This document shows, one piece after another, positions 20,638 through 30,637 of a stretch of 64,000 bases of DNA (its first letter is position 1; each line of letters starts with the position of its first letter). A model generated the notes under the pieces. The model was not told where the DNA came from. It worked only from the letters and a program-made list of their open reading frames with translations, and did no database searches. The stretch covers positions 861,501 to 925,500 of the forward strand of contig NZ_CP090975.1 of the NCBI RefSeq assembly GCF_021513215.1, read 5' to 3'. The translations under genes were made by a program, and so were the position numbers. This stretch comes from Suttonella sp. R2A3. GTDB taxonomy: Bacteria > Pseudomonadota > Gammaproteobacteria > Cardiobacteriales > Cardiobacteriaceae.

Positions 20638-21923
20638 TCTTCCTTCTCAGCAGTAACTTCATATAAGCGTGGGTCACGGTATTCGTTACCAAGCGTTTGG
20701 CGCTTGCCGGCGAGTTTACCAACCGTGGTACCTTGAATCAGGATGGAGAATACAACCACCGCATAAGTCATTAATAATATATATTCTTTATATGTGCTAT
20801 CAGGCAAAGTCAGCGCCATAGCAATCGACAGCCCACCGCGCAATCCACCCCATGTGAGGATGCGCACCGAGCGTGGCGAGAAATAAAACCAGCGCCGCAT
20901 CACACTCACCGGAATCACCACGCTCACCCAGCGACCGAATAAAACAATCAGAATCGCAAAAACGCCTAGGAACAAGCGGTGGGTATCAAATGGCACCAAG
21001 AGCAGCACCACACCCAACATCACAAATAGCACGGTGTTCAAAATTTCATCGATCACTTCCCAAAAGGTATAGAGCGAGGCGCGACTTTTCTCACCCATAT
21101 TTTTGTGGAATAAATGACCAAACACCAAACCCACAATCACCACCGTAATCGCGGCCGATACACCAATGAGTTCTGCAAACTGGAAACTGCCAAACACCAG
21201 CGCCAAGCTGAGCAATATCTCGATATGATAATCGGTGGTGGTGCGCATCAACAGATAGACGATGTAACTCGACACCACACCCAGAATAATCGCCCCACCC
21301 ACATTTTGCGCAAAAAAGATCGACACCTCGGCAGCACTCATCGTTTCCGCGTTCACCGTCAAAGCAACAAAAAAGGTAAAGACTACCAAACCGATACCAT
21401 CGTTAAACAGCGACTCGCCGCACACGTCCATATCCAAGCCTTTTGAGACACCAATCGAGCGCAAAATGGCGAGTACAGCGATCGGATCGGTTGGTGAAAT
21501 CAACGCAGCAAAGGTAAAGCAATACAGCAGCGGCAGTTCGATGCTGCTCAGCAGGTGGATGGCGTAATACATCAAATAGCCGACGATCACTGTGGAGGTC
21601 AGTACACCGACAATCGCTAACACAGTAATCGGAATCAAGCGCGGTTTTAAATCTTCAGCGCGGATATGGATCGCCCCGGCAAAGAGCAAAGCACCGAGCA
21701 TCCCTTGAATCAACGTTTCACCAAAACGCGCCTGCTCAATCATCTTCGTCATCAGATCATCATGAATCAGGCCGAGCCATTTTGCGGCCAAAATCATCAA
21801 CGACATCACCAGCGCAATCAACATCACACCAATCGTGCGATGCAGCTTAATGAAGCGGTCATTGATCACCGCGAACACCGCCGTAACCACCAACACCAAG
21901 GCGATAATATTAAATGCAGACAT
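20634..21923 (-). CDS. CPA1-family Na+/H+ antiporter (NhaP-like)
   Basis: A 429-residue membrane protein with about 12 segments. The core motif GESLFNDGIGLVVF carries the Asn-Asp pair typical of electroneutral CPA1 antiporters; ISPTDPIAVLAIL and TWGGLRGGLSIAMAL are further family blocks. It probably exchanges Na+ or K+ for protons across the inner membrane. The C-terminal cytoplasmic tail is short. The gene heads a small minus-strand unit with pepP. Confidence 0.88.
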   Translation of the reverse strand: MSAFNIIALVLVVTAVFAVINDRFIKLHRTIGVMLIALVMSLMILAAKWLGLIHDDLMTKMIEQARFGETLIQGMLGALLFAGAIHIRAEDLKPRLIPITVLAIVGVLTSTVIVGYLMYYAIHLLSSIELPLLYCFTFAALISPTDPIAVLAILRSIGVSKGLDMDVCGESLFNDGIGLVVFTFFVALTVNAETMSAAEVSIFFAQNVGGAIILGVVSSYIVYLLMRTTTDYHIEILLSLALVFGSFQFAELIGVSAAITVVIVGLVFGHLFHKNMGEKSRASLYTFWEVIDEILNTVLFVMLGVVLLLVPFDTHRLFLGVFAILIVLFGRWVSVVIPVSVMRRWFYFSPRSVRILTWGGLRGGLSIAMALTLPDSTYKEYILLMTYAVVVFSILIQGTTVGKLAGKRQTLGNEYRDPRLYEVTAEKEE

Positions 21924-21999
21924 AATCGTTTAAAGCCAACACAAAAGGCGTCATTATAGAGTAATCACAGCGTAAACACAGGGCTCAAGCAAATTAAAC

Positions 22000-22028
22000 T
22001 TGCATCACCTGGCAATCCAACCTATAAT
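22000..22028 (+). promoter_or_regulatory. Sigma-70 promoter of tRNA-Val
   Basis: TTGCAT and a perfect TATAAT are separated by exactly 17 bases. The -10 ends 20 bases before the tRNA 5' end. The spacer and position fit a strong constitutive stable-RNA promoter. Confidence 0.8.
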
Positions 22029-22048
22029 CGCGCGCCTTAGAGTGTAAT

Positions 22049-22125
22049 AGACGCGTAGCTCAGTTGGTTAGAGCACCACCTTGACATGGTGGGGGTCGTT
22101 GGTTCGAATCCAATCGCGTCTACCA
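22049..22125 (+). tRNA. tRNA-Val(GAC)
   Basis: A 77-base cloverleaf. Acceptor stem AGACGCG / CGCGTCT, D arm GCTC/GAGC, anticodon stem CCACC/GGTGG with loop TTGACAT (anticodon GAC, valine), T arm GTTGG-TTCGAAT-CCAAT, discriminator A and an encoded CCA. Every stem pairs, with one G-T in the T arm. No integrase or repeated 3' end is seen nearby, so it is not marking an inserted element here. Confidence 0.96.
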
Positions 22126-22130
22126 GTTTT

Positions 22131-22168
22131 TAAAAACCGCTAGTCCTCGGGATTTAGCGGTTTTTTTT
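22131..22168 (+). terminator. Intrinsic terminator after tRNA-Val
   Basis: The inverted repeat AAAACCGCTA / TAGCGGTTTT ends in a run of eight T on the plus strand. The minus-strand reading also ends in a T-rich tail, so it may serve the convergent glycosylase gene as well. Confidence 0.85.
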
Positions 22169-22176
22169 CATCTGTC

Positions 22177-22761
22177 TTAACCCGATAACACACCGACTTC
22201 TCGAAAGAACTTGGCATAAATAGCCGCTTTTTCAGCGAGTGGTTTGGGGTAGGCGCGTGAAGTTGATGGTAGTCGGTATAGGTTGAGCTTGCGGTTATTA
22301 ACTTGCGTTTGTCCCGGTTTTTGCAAGGTCGGCTTGCGGGTATTTTCTGGCAATAGCTCGCATAGCGTATCCGTGGCTTTGCCGCCTGTGGTCATGATGC
22401 TGTGGCAATGCGGCACTTTAGCCAGCAGCGCCGAAAGATCTACCGTTTCAACGATGCGTAAAAACTGATCGGAAGCATTACCTTTTAAGCGCTCGACCTT
22501 ATACGCCACACCGGCAATCGCGATACCCTTTTCGCTTAAAAATGCACGGATTTTTGCCGCATCCCCACCACTGCTATCGGCATTCAGAAAATGGTTTTTA
22601 TCGTCAAAAAACGCCAAGCCATAAATCCGCCACATATCGTTTTGTGGGTTAGGGTAAAAAAAGTCCATACCCCAGCGCGCTTTAGGTGGCGGGAAGCTGC
22701 CGACCATGAGTAGCTTCGCTTTTTCAGGGATAAATGGCGCAAATGGGTGGGTTTCCATCAT
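22177..22761 (-). CDS. Uracil-DNA glycosylase superfamily protein
   Basis: 194 residues. The N-terminal LLMVGSFPPPKARWGMDFFY and NPQNDMWRI segments match the G-S/E-x-P-x2-x-G and Asn/aromatic pocket region of the uracil-DNA glycosylase superfamily. The later STSRAYPKPLAEK region would hold the second loop. It probably excises a deaminated or mismatched base; which base is not clear from sequence alone. The start overlaps the tex stop by 4 bases, so it is co-translated with tex. Confidence 0.75.
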   Translation of the reverse strand: MMETHPFAPFIPEKAKLLMVGSFPPPKARWGMDFFYPNPQNDMWRIYGLAFFDDKNHFLNADSSGGDAAKIRAFLSEKGIAIAGVAYKVERLKGNASDQFLRIVETVDLSALLAKVPHCHSIMTTGGKATDTLCELLPENTRKPTLQKPGQTQVNNRKLNLYRLPSTSRAYPKPLAEKAAIYAKFFREVGVLSG

Positions 22762-25046
22762 GATTTTTTCAGCCCAGCAAACGCTTCTGCCATCGCAGTT
22801 TGTGGCTTTTGGCAGTCTGGTACGCTTTTTCGTTGCTCCGCAGAATTTTTAGCAGGTTTTTGTGCAGTATGCTTGGTTTTTGTGGCCTCTTCTCGCATCG
22901 ATAAACTAATACGTTTGCGTTTAACGTCCACTTCTAGCACGCGCACTTTCACCACATCACCAGCTTTTACGATGTCACGCGGATCAGCAACATAACGATC
23001 AGCAAGCTGCGAGATATGCACCAAACCATCTTGGTGAACACCAACATCGACAAACGCGCCAAAGTTCGCGACATTACTGACTACACCCTCAAGTAGCATA
23101 CCTTCGTACAAATCGGTGATTTGCTGTACACCTTCGGCAAAATTGGCGGTTTGAAATTCGCCACGCGGATCACGCCCGGGCTTATCTAATTCAGCAAGGA
23201 TGTCATTAATAGTCGGCAGGCCAAACTGCTCATTGGTAAACGTCTGCGCGTCTAGGCGCGAGAGCGCCTCTCGATTGCCAATCAACGCACGCGCATCGAG
23301 CCTGAGTTTGTCACACATCGCGCGCACCACCCCATACGCCTCTGGATGTACCGCCGATCCATCAAGCGGCTCATCACCATCATGAATGCGCAAAAAACCA
23401 GCGGCTTGTTCATACGTTTTCGCACCCAAACGCGGTACATCAAGCAACGCTTTCCGGCTAGCAAATGCGCCATGTTCATCGCGGTAAGCAACAATATTAT
23501 CCGCCAATGTGCTGTGCAACCCGGCGATACGCGCAAGCAATGCCGGCGAAGCAATATTCACATCCACGCCCACCGCGTTCACGCAATCTTCCACCACCCC
23601 ATCAAGACTATGAGCTAAAGCCACTTGATCAACATCATGCTGATATTGCCCAACGCCAATCGATTTAGGGTCAATTTTGACCAATTCCGCTAACGGATCT
23701 TGCAAGCGCCGCGCAATCGACACCGCACCACGTAATGACACATCCATATTCGGCAGCTCATTGGCCGCCAATGCTGAAGCAGAATACACCGACGCACCGG
23801 CCTCACTGACCATCAACTTATCCACACGAGCCAGTTCGCGGCTGCGACACGCTTGTAATAGCTCGCTAACCAGCTGATCGGTCTCACGACTCGCTGTGCC
23901 ATTACCTATGGCAATCAAACGCACATCATAACGTTCAATCAACGCGAGCAACGTCGTTAAGCTGCCCTGCCAATCTTTGCGCGGCGGGTGTGGGTAAATC
24001 GTATCAGTGGTGACCACTTTACCGGTATCATCAACCACCGCGACCTTAACTCCGGTGCGCAAACCAGGATCCAAACCCATGGTTGGCAGCCGACCAGCCG
24101 GAGATGCAAGCAAAACATCTTTAACGTTGCTCGCAAACACTGCAATCGCATCTTGATCAGCTTGTTGTTTTAAGCGTGCAAACGCTTGTGTGGTGAGCGA
24201 CACCAAGAGCTTACCGCGCCAAGCAAGACGCACCGTATCGTGTAGCCACTGACAATCAGCGCCTAGCGCTAAATGCTGTGCCATTAACACTTCGTAGTCG
24301 CTAACCGCACGGCTTGACAATTGTGCTGCTTGCGCGCGCAGCTGAACCTGCAATACGCCTTCGTTACGTCCACGCAGCAGCGCTAGCGCACGATGCGCGG
24401 GGATTTTATGAATGGCCTCTTCATAAGCAAAATAATCGTTAAATTTACTACCGATCTCTTCTTGTCCGGCAACAACTTCGGCAACGACTACTGCCTCACG
24501 CCATAATTTATCGCGCAATACAGCCAGCAGCGCGGCATCCTCACCGAGCTCTTCAATAATAATCGCACGTGCACCATCTAGCGCCGCTTGGGCATCTGTT
24601 ATCCCATCATCGACGCTAATATAGCCTTGAGCGAACGCTGATGGATCGCTTGATTGCTCGTCGAGTATTTGTTTGGCGAGTGGTGCTAGCCCTGCTTCAC
24701 GAGCGATCTGTGCTTTTGTACGCCGTTTGGGTTTATACGGCAAATACAAATCTTCCAGCGTTGTTTTATCGCGTGCGGCTTCTATGTTTTGTCGCAGGAC
24801 ATCGGTCAGCTTTCCTTGCTCAGCAATCGAAGACAAAATCGTTTCACGACGTGCATCGAGTGCGCGGCAATAGCCAAGCTGGTCGTGTAACAATCGTAGC
24901 TGCGTATCGTCTAGTCCACCGGTTGCCTCTTTGCGATAGCGTGCGATAAACGGCACGGTCGCACCATCATCGAGTAGCGCTATCGCAGCCTTCACCTTAT
25001 GGACTGGCGTACTGAGTTTTTCAGCAATATGTTGGGCAATATCCAT
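22758..25046 (-). CDS. tex: Tex family RNA-binding transcription accessory protein
   Basis: A 762-residue cytoplasmic protein with the full Tex architecture. The helical N-terminal region is followed by the YqgF/RNase H-like domain (GLDPGLRTGVKVAVVDDTGK near residue 325), two HhH modules (about 490-560), and a C-terminal S1 domain (EGVVSNVANFGAFVDVGVHQ near residue 655). The Lys/Gln-rich end is typical. It is known as a nucleic-acid-binding factor affecting transcription and toxin expression in other genera. It leads a two-gene unit with the glycosylase gene. Confidence 0.95.
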   Translation of the reverse strand: MDIAQHIAEKLSTPVHKVKAAIALLDDGATVPFIARYRKEATGGLDDTQLRLLHDQLGYCRALDARRETILSSIAEQGKLTDVLRQNIEAARDKTTLEDLYLPYKPKRRTKAQIAREAGLAPLAKQILDEQSSDPSAFAQGYISVDDGITDAQAALDGARAIIIEELGEDAALLAVLRDKLWREAVVVAEVVAGQEEIGSKFNDYFAYEEAIHKIPAHRALALLRGRNEGVLQVQLRAQAAQLSSRAVSDYEVLMAQHLALGADCQWLHDTVRLAWRGKLLVSLTTQAFARLKQQADQDAIAVFASNVKDVLLASPAGRLPTMGLDPGLRTGVKVAVVDDTGKVVTTDTIYPHPPRKDWQGSLTTLLALIERYDVRLIAIGNGTASRETDQLVSELLQACRSRELARVDKLMVSEAGASVYSASALAANELPNMDVSLRGAVSIARRLQDPLAELVKIDPKSIGVGQYQHDVDQVALAHSLDGVVEDCVNAVGVDVNIASPALLARIAGLHSTLADNIVAYRDEHGAFASRKALLDVPRLGAKTYEQAAGFLRIHDGDEPLDGSAVHPEAYGVVRAMCDKLRLDARALIGNREALSRLDAQTFTNEQFGLPTINDILAELDKPGRDPRGEFQTANFAEGVQQITDLYEGMLLEGVVSNVANFGAFVDVGVHQDGLVHISQLADRYVADPRDIVKAGDVVKVRVLEVDVKRKRISLSMREEATKTKHTAQKPAKNSAEQRKSVPDCQKPQTAMAEAFAGLKKS

Positions 25047-25104
25047 AGATATCCTGCTCGTAAAACGCTCTAGTGTACCGTAATGCGCTTTTAACAGGCC
25101 ATAA

Positions 25105-25141
25105 AAAACCCAAACCCGGCGAACCGAGTTTGGGTTTTTTT
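25105..25141. terminator. Bidirectional intrinsic terminator between tex and the adhesin island
   Basis: The inverted repeat AAAAAACCCAAAC / GTTTGGGTTTTTTT is flanked by A and T runs on both sides of a 12-base loop. On the minus strand it would end the transcript of the 1803-residue adhesin gene just before tex. Confidence 0.85.
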
Positions 25142-25160
25142 GCTTAAGTGTAGTGAACGA

Positions 25161-28100
25161 TTAGATCACAGTAATACCCTGCTGGATATACACATCATCA
25201 TTAGTGTTTGTGCCAGCACTGCTGTGATGGTAAACGTCGTAGGTTATGCCACCGACATTTTCGCTACCAACTTTAGCCCAAGAACCACCACCTGCATCGC
25301 GTAAGTTCATATCGCGATCCGAGTTCCAGTCCGTGCTACCAAGATCCACTTTACTGCGAATATCGTCGCTTTGGACAAACAAAGCACCGTCGCGTGTGGT
25401 GTCTTGCAGGAGATCCTTATAACGGATATCCAACGCATTAGGGCCATTGAGCTTGATAATTTCGAAGCCATCAATGTCGGAAGTTGAGATGTTTGTCACA
25501 TGCTTCCAAGCACTAATGCCAGTAACCATGTTAGTACCACCATTGTAATCCAACACCAAGGTATCTTGGCCTTCACCACCATGCAGCTTGCCATCAACCG
25601 TCTTACCAGTAAATATCAATGTGTCATCACCGAAGCCCATGTCAATGTGCGATCCAGCAAGCATCGCTTTACCGAAGGACAAGGTGTCGTTACCATCGCC
25701 CATCTCGATTCGGGTATTAATGCCAACGTAGCCATCGATAGTCATAGAATCATCACCTGAACCCATGTCAATCATGCTACCTGCGAGCATATTACCGCCG
25801 ATATGTAAGCTGTCGTCTCCGTCGCCAGCAAAGACCTTAGCGCCAGCCAAGATGTTACGGCCAATAGAGATGGTGTCATTACCACCTTCAGTAGAAATGA
25901 CCGTGCCAGATAACACATCTGAACCGATGATCACCTTGTCATTACCTTCACCAGAGTTGATCAGGTTGTTTGTGCCGACAAAGCCATCGATATAAATTTC
26001 ATCATTACCTGAACCGGCTTTAATAACCCCGTTATTCACCATATTCTTATGTAATTTGAAACTATTATCGCCATCGCCTAAGAGGACTTTTGACCAACCC
26101 AACATACTGCCGTTAACTTCCAGTGTGTCGTTGCCAGAACCCATATCGACTTTGGTGTTGGTTCCGAGGAATCCACCAGCGCGCATGACATCATCACCTG
26201 AGCCCATATCAACGATCGCATCGTTGACCATGCTACCCTTGAGGTTAAAGGTGTCATTACCTGTGCCCATATCAACCTTGGTATAAGCAAACATGCTGCC
26301 ACAGCCACCTTTATCAGGTGCTAAGCCCCACCATGCCTGGTGACCCGGAACGCCAGTATCAATCCGGTCATCACCACCACCGGTGGAAATAACAGCCCAA
26401 CCATGCCATGGGGCTTTGTTCCAGATATTACCCTGTGTACCCCAAGTCCAGCAGTTCTTAGATCCATTGCCAATTTCGATCCAATCATCGCCTTCGGTTA
26501 GCTTGTATGAGCCATAATCAACAGGGCCATGATCGCTGTTCCAGCTTGACGCTACAGTGAACACTTTATAGTGCTTACCAATTTCCTTGATGCTGCCATC
26601 ATCATTGGTATTGCCGCTGTTACCAGCTACGTCTGTAACGGTTGCAGTCGCGGTGTAGCCACCAACTGGAATTGGCTGAGTTGGTGTGACTTCATACGTT
26701 CCATCCGCAGCAACGGTTGTTACTAAAGTTTCTAACAGGTTACCATTAGGATCAGTCACAGCAACACTCACCGTTGCTCCAGCTTCTGCGCCCTGACCTG
26801 TGATGGTCGGGGTTGTATCCGTGGTTTGATCTGGTGCATCAATAGTGCCCACATCAATGGTTACATCAACGCCATAGGCCTTATCAGCAACCACTGTACC
26901 TGTGTTACCCGCAACATCTGTTGGGAAGAAAGTCACATCAATAACCTGATCAGCATCATTGACTAAGCCTGCGCCAGCAACATCGATACTGAATCGACCG
27001 TTGCTATCCACTGTACCTTCATAGTCAACGCTATCGATGGTTAGAACGACCTTATCGCCATCCTGGAATTCACCAGTCGCAACACCAGTAATCGCAACAT
27101 CAGCAGCACTTTCTGCCGCATTAATCACGTTATCAGCAGTGACATCATCAACTGCGATTTGTGTTGTGCTAGAATCTGGCGCACTGATATCAATCAATGC
27201 CTCAGCATAGCCTTTATCCGACACGTTACCTGCTGGGTCAACAACAACCGCAGTCACTTTAACAGTCTCACCATCATTTGGTGCAGTAACTGCTACAGCA
27301 ACACTACCGTTTTGAATGTGATTAACAGTCAAGGTGATTTCTTGGCTTACACCATCTTGGTCGGTGACTACCAAGGTATCACCAGCAACCGCATCACTTG
27401 GCAGATTAACGATCGCATCCACGTCACCCTGAAGCTCACTTTGATTAATAATACCGTCGCCATTCGTGTCTTCGGTAATCTTAACTGTCGGCGCTTCTGT
27501 GGCATTGGTGTCTAAGGTCGCACTGTCTGTGCCAGTCTTAGATTTATTGCCCGCCGGGTCAATTACATACGCACTAGCTACTGCGTCAGAACCTTCAGCT
27601 GGAGACGTAATCTCTGCTTCAATGTAGCCGTTAGCTTTGTCGCTAGCTGTCAGAACAAAGGTTTGTTGTGCGCCACTTTGGTCAGTTAATACAACCGTGT
27701 CGTCAACTTCGACGTGCGCTAAGCCGCTGATGTCGACTTTGACCTTGATCTTGCCACCATCTGCGTCAAGCTCTGTTTTGTTGATGCTGCCGCTGTTATC
27801 ACCGTCTGTGGTAATAGTAACTTCTGGTGCTTTGTCTGAAGTACCGTCGTCATCTTGATCGCCAGGTACACCGGTGTCAACTGTCACACTGTCGCTGCCT
27901 TCTGGGCTGGTGTTGCCCGCTTTGTCAGTGACGGTTGCCGTCACGGTCAATGGACCATCGGCTGCCGGTGCAGGGACAGTGGTGTTAATCGAACCGTTAG
28001 TGATGTCTGTAGCAGTTAAGACGATGTCTTTAGTGTTGCCGTTGCTGTCAGTCACAGTCACAGTGTCGCCATCTTTAGCGCCTGCTGGTAAGCCGATGGT

Positions 28101-30572
28101 CACATCAACCTCACCTTCAAGCTCTTCTGCATTAACAAAGCCGTCGTCATTGACGTCTTCGGTAATCTTAACTGTCGGCGCTTCTGTGGCATTGGTGTCT
28201 AAGGTCGCACTGTCTGTGCCAGTCTTAGATTTATTGCCCGCCGGGTCAATTACATACGCACTAGCTACTGCGTCAGAACCTTCAGCTGGAGACGTAATCT
28301 CTGCTTCAATGTAGCCGTTAGCTTTGTCGCTAGCTGTCAGAACAAAGGTTTGTTGTGCGCCACTTTGGTCAGTTAATACAACCGTGTCGTCAACTTCGAC
28401 GTGCGCTAAGCCGCTGATGTCGACTTTGACCTTGATCTTGCCACCATCTGCGTCAAGCTCTGTTTTGTTGATGCTGCCGCTGTTATCACCGTCTGTGGTA
28501 ATAGTAACTTCTGGTGCTTTGTCTGAAGTACCGTCGTCATCTTGATCGCCAGGTACACCGGTGTCAACTGTCACACTGTCGCTGCCTTCTGGGCTGGTGT
28601 TGCCCGCTTTGTCAGTGACGGTTGCCGTCACGGTCAATGGACCATCGGCTGCCGGTGCAGGGACAGTGGTGTTAATCGAACCGTTAGTGATGTCTGTAGC
28701 AGTTAAGACGATGTCTTTAGTGTTGCCGTTGCTGTCAGTCACAGTCACAGTGTCGCCATCTTTAGCGCCTGCTGGTAAGCCGATGGTCACATCAACCTCA
28801 CCTTCAAGCTCTTCTGCATTAACAAAGCCGTCGTCATTGACGTCTTCGGTAATCTTAACTGTCGGCGCTTCTGTGGCATTGGTGTCTAAGGTCGCACTGT
28901 CTGTGCCAGTCTTAGATTTATTGCCCGCCGGGTCAATTACATACGCACTAGCTACTGCGTCAGAACCTTCAGCTGGAGACGTAATCTCTGCTTCAATGTA
29001 GCCGTTAGCTTTGTCGCTAGCTGTCAGAACAAAGGTTTGTTGTGCGCCACTTTGGTCAGTTAATACAACCGTGTCGTCAACTTCGACGTGCGCTAAGCCG
29101 CTGATGTCGACTTTGACCTTGATCTTGCCACCATCTGCGTCAAGCTCTGTTTTGTTGATGCTGCCGCTGTTATCACCGTCTGTGGTAATAGTAACTTCTG
29201 GTGCTTTGTCTGAAGTACCGTCGTCATCTTGATCGCCAGGTACACCGGTGTCAACTGTCACACTGTCGCTGCCTTCTGGGCTGGTGTTGCCCGCTTTGTC
29301 AGTGACGGTTGCCGTCACGGTCAATGGACCATCGGCTGCCGGTGCAGGGACAGTGGTGTTAATCGAACCGTTAGTGATGTCTGTAGCAGTTAAGACGATG
29401 TCTTTAGTGTTGCCGTTGCTGTCAGTCACAGTCACAGTGTCGCCATCTTTAGCGCCTGCTGGTAAGCCGATGGTCACATCAACCTCACCTTCAAGCTCTT
29501 CTGCATTAACAAAGCCGTCGTCATTGACGTCTTCGGTAATGGTTACCGTCGGTGCGCTAGGGGCTGTGGTGTCTGTACTGTATTCTTTTGAGCCCTCAGT
29601 AGTGAACTCGTTACCAAATGGATCTTTTGAGACGACCGAAGCGTACACTTCCGGTTGACCGTTACCATCGCTATCCTGGGTGTTAGCGAATAATTCGCTA
29701 CCTGGGACATTAATTGAAAATTGATTATTTGCGTCCAATTCACCAGCGTAGGTTGTGCCGTTAATGGTTAGCTTAATTTCATCGCCAGGCTTCATCCATG
29801 CGCCTTGCGCCTTACCAGTGATCGTCACTGTGCCTTCTGATTCAACGGCATTAATCACGTTATCTTCGGTGATCGGGTCAATAACAATCTCGCTATCACT
29901 ATTAACGAACGATTGATCGCTGCCATTAAGTGAAGTGCTACCGTTTTGACCAAACCATTTAGCGGTTAAATCAGCAACACTGCCAGACTCTCCTGACAAA
30001 CGGACGGTAAATGCGCCTGCTGAAATATCTGCAGCTTCTAAGGTGACCGTCACAACTTCGCTCGTACCATTATCGAGCTGAATCGTATCGCCTGCTTGGG
30101 CGTAGCTTGGAATCTTAACCGAAACAGCAACGGTTTTATCTAGCGATGTACTCGCATCCACACCTGGTCCATAATGTACTGAACCTGTGTTAGTTTGATT
30201 CGCTGAACCAGACAATTCAGCAGCGGTAATCATCCCGTCATTATCTGCATCAGCAACAATAGTTACTTCAGGAGCAGCCACACTCTCCGCCTTCTGGATA
30301 CCTCTAGCTGAAATATTACCACGTGAATTAATGTACATGAATTGATACACATACTCTGTGCCATAAGCCTCGGCATCGGCACCATTTATTAGAATATTGT
30401 ATTCAAATAGGGTTTGATTGGTATTCGTACCTAGTGGTACAAGTTCTACTTTCTTAATTGGATTAACCGTATCACCAGATTCATAAATATAAACCCAAAC
30501 ACTCTCATTTATCGCTGGTGGTCGTGTAACGTCACTAAAGGCGTGAATTGTTGCATTGGTTGTTAAAGTCAT
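25161..30572 (-). CDS. Giant Ig-repeat, RTX-like T1SS adhesin (1803 residues)
   Basis: Unlike its neighbours this protein lacks the BapA-type prefix; its first ~95 residues are a distinct beta-rich segment. Ig-like domains follow to about residue 1320, each ending in D-x-A-G-N-x-S/T. They include three identical 229-residue copies (about residues 345-1035). EF-hand-like loops such as DVNDDGFVNAEEL and DGDNSGSINKTEL open many domains. Residues ~1425-1655 are RTX-like, with repeated M-G-S-G-D-D and G-D-G-D-D turns expected to bind calcium. The last ~100 residues end DDVYIQQGITVI, a hydrophobic C-terminus like that of the other putative T1SS substrates here. Probably a secreted surface or biofilm adhesin. 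It is transcribed after the 614-residue adhesin gene, with 65 bases between them. Confidence 0.85.
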   Translation of the reverse strand: MTLTTNATIHAFSDVTRPPAINESVWVYIYESGDTVNPIKKVELVPLGTNTNQTLFEYNILINGADAEAYGTEYVYQFMYINSRGNISARGIQKAESVAAPEVTIVADADNDGMITAAELSGSANQTNTGSVHYGPGVDASTSLDKTVAVSVKIPSYAQAGDTIQLDNGTSEVVTVTLEAADISAGAFTVRLSGESGSVADLTAKWFGQNGSTSLNGSDQSFVNSDSEIVIDPITEDNVINAVESEGTVTITGKAQGAWMKPGDEIKLTINGTTYAGELDANNQFSINVPGSELFANTQDSDGNGQPEVYASVVSKDPFGNEFTTEGSKEYSTDTTAPSAPTVTITEDVNDDGFVNAEELEGEVDVTIGLPAGAKDGDTVTVTDSNGNTKDIVLTATDITNGSINTTVPAPAADGPLTVTATVTDKAGNTSPEGSDSVTVDTGVPGDQDDDGTSDKAPEVTITTDGDNSGSINKTELDADGGKIKVKVDISGLAHVEVDDTVVLTDQSGAQQTFVLTASDKANGYIEAEITSPAEGSDAVASAYVIDPAGNKSKTGTDSATLDTNATEAPTVKITEDVNDDGFVNAEELEGEVDVTIGLPAGAKDGDTVTVTDSNGNTKDIVLTATDITNGSINTTVPAPAADGPLTVTATVTDKAGNTSPEGSDSVTVDTGVPGDQDDDGTSDKAPEVTITTDGDNSGSINKTELDADGGKIKVKVDISGLAHVEVDDTVVLTDQSGAQQTFVLTASDKANGYIEAEITSPAEGSDAVASAYVIDPAGNKSKTGTDSATLDTNATEAPTVKITEDVNDDGFVNAEELEGEVDVTIGLPAGAKDGDTVTVTDSNGNTKDIVLTATDITNGSINTTVPAPAADGPLTVTATVTDKAGNTSPEGSDSVTVDTGVPGDQDDDGTSDKAPEVTITTDGDNSGSINKTELDADGGKIKVKVDISGLAHVEVDDTVVLTDQSGAQQTFVLTASDKANGYIEAEITSPAEGSDAVASAYVIDPAGNKSKTGTDSATLDTNATEAPTVKITEDTNGDGIINQSELQGDVDAIVNLPSDAVAGDTLVVTDQDGVSQEITLTVNHIQNGSVAVAVTAPNDGETVKVTAVVVDPAGNVSDKGYAEALIDISAPDSSTTQIAVDDVTADNVINAAESAADVAITGVATGEFQDGDKVVLTIDSVDYEGTVDSNGRFSIDVAGAGLVNDADQVIDVTFFPTDVAGNTGTVVADKAYGVDVTIDVGTIDAPDQTTDTTPTITGQGAEAGATVSVAVTDPNGNLLETLVTTVAADGTYEVTPTQPIPVGGYTATATVTDVAGNSGNTNDDGSIKEIGKHYKVFTVASSWNSDHGPVDYGSYKLTEGDDWIEIGNGSKNCWTWGTQGNIWNKAPWHGWAVISTGGGDDRIDTGVPGHQAWWGLAPDKGGCGSMFAYTKVDMGTGNDTFNLKGSMVNDAIVDMGSGDDVMRAGGFLGTNTKVDMGSGNDTLEVNGSMLGWSKVLLGDGDNSFKLHKNMVNNGVIKAGSGNDEIYIDGFVGTNNLINSGEGNDKVIIGSDVLSGTVISTEGGNDTISIGRNILAGAKVFAGDGDDSLHIGGNMLAGSMIDMGSGDDSMTIDGYVGINTRIEMGDGNDTLSFGKAMLAGSHIDMGFGDDTLIFTGKTVDGKLHGGEGQDTLVLDYNGGTNMVTGISAWKHVTNISTSDIDGFEIIKLNGPNALDIRYKDLLQDTTRDGALFVQSDDIRSKVDLGSTDWNSDRDMNLRDAGGGSWAKVGSENVGGITYDVYHHSSAGTNTNDDVYIQQGITVI
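27468..29540. repeat. Three tandem 687-bp repeats inside the 1803-residue adhesin gene
   Basis: The period is 687 bases (229 codons). Three full copies plus 12 bases are present, and I found no differences between copies in the stretches compared. Each unit encodes two Ig-like domains, one starting with an ITEDVNDDGF loop and one with a TTDGDNSGS loop. The perfect identity points to recent expansion or gene conversion and makes the locus prone to slippage. Confidence 0.92.
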
Positions 30573-30637
30573 AATTAATCCTCCTGATTAATCTTAAAAT
30601 CATACTTAGTAGTGTAAAGCAAAAAGCATGCCGAATA

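Noticed and set aside
22049-22125. tRNA-Val as an integration site
   Set aside because: No integrase gene and no repeat of the tRNA 3' end were found; the flanks are ordinary housekeeping genes.
27874-29658. Long plus-strand open frames within the 1803-residue adhesin gene
   Set aside because: They mirror the biased codon use of the Ig repeats on the coding strand and show no start signals or family features.
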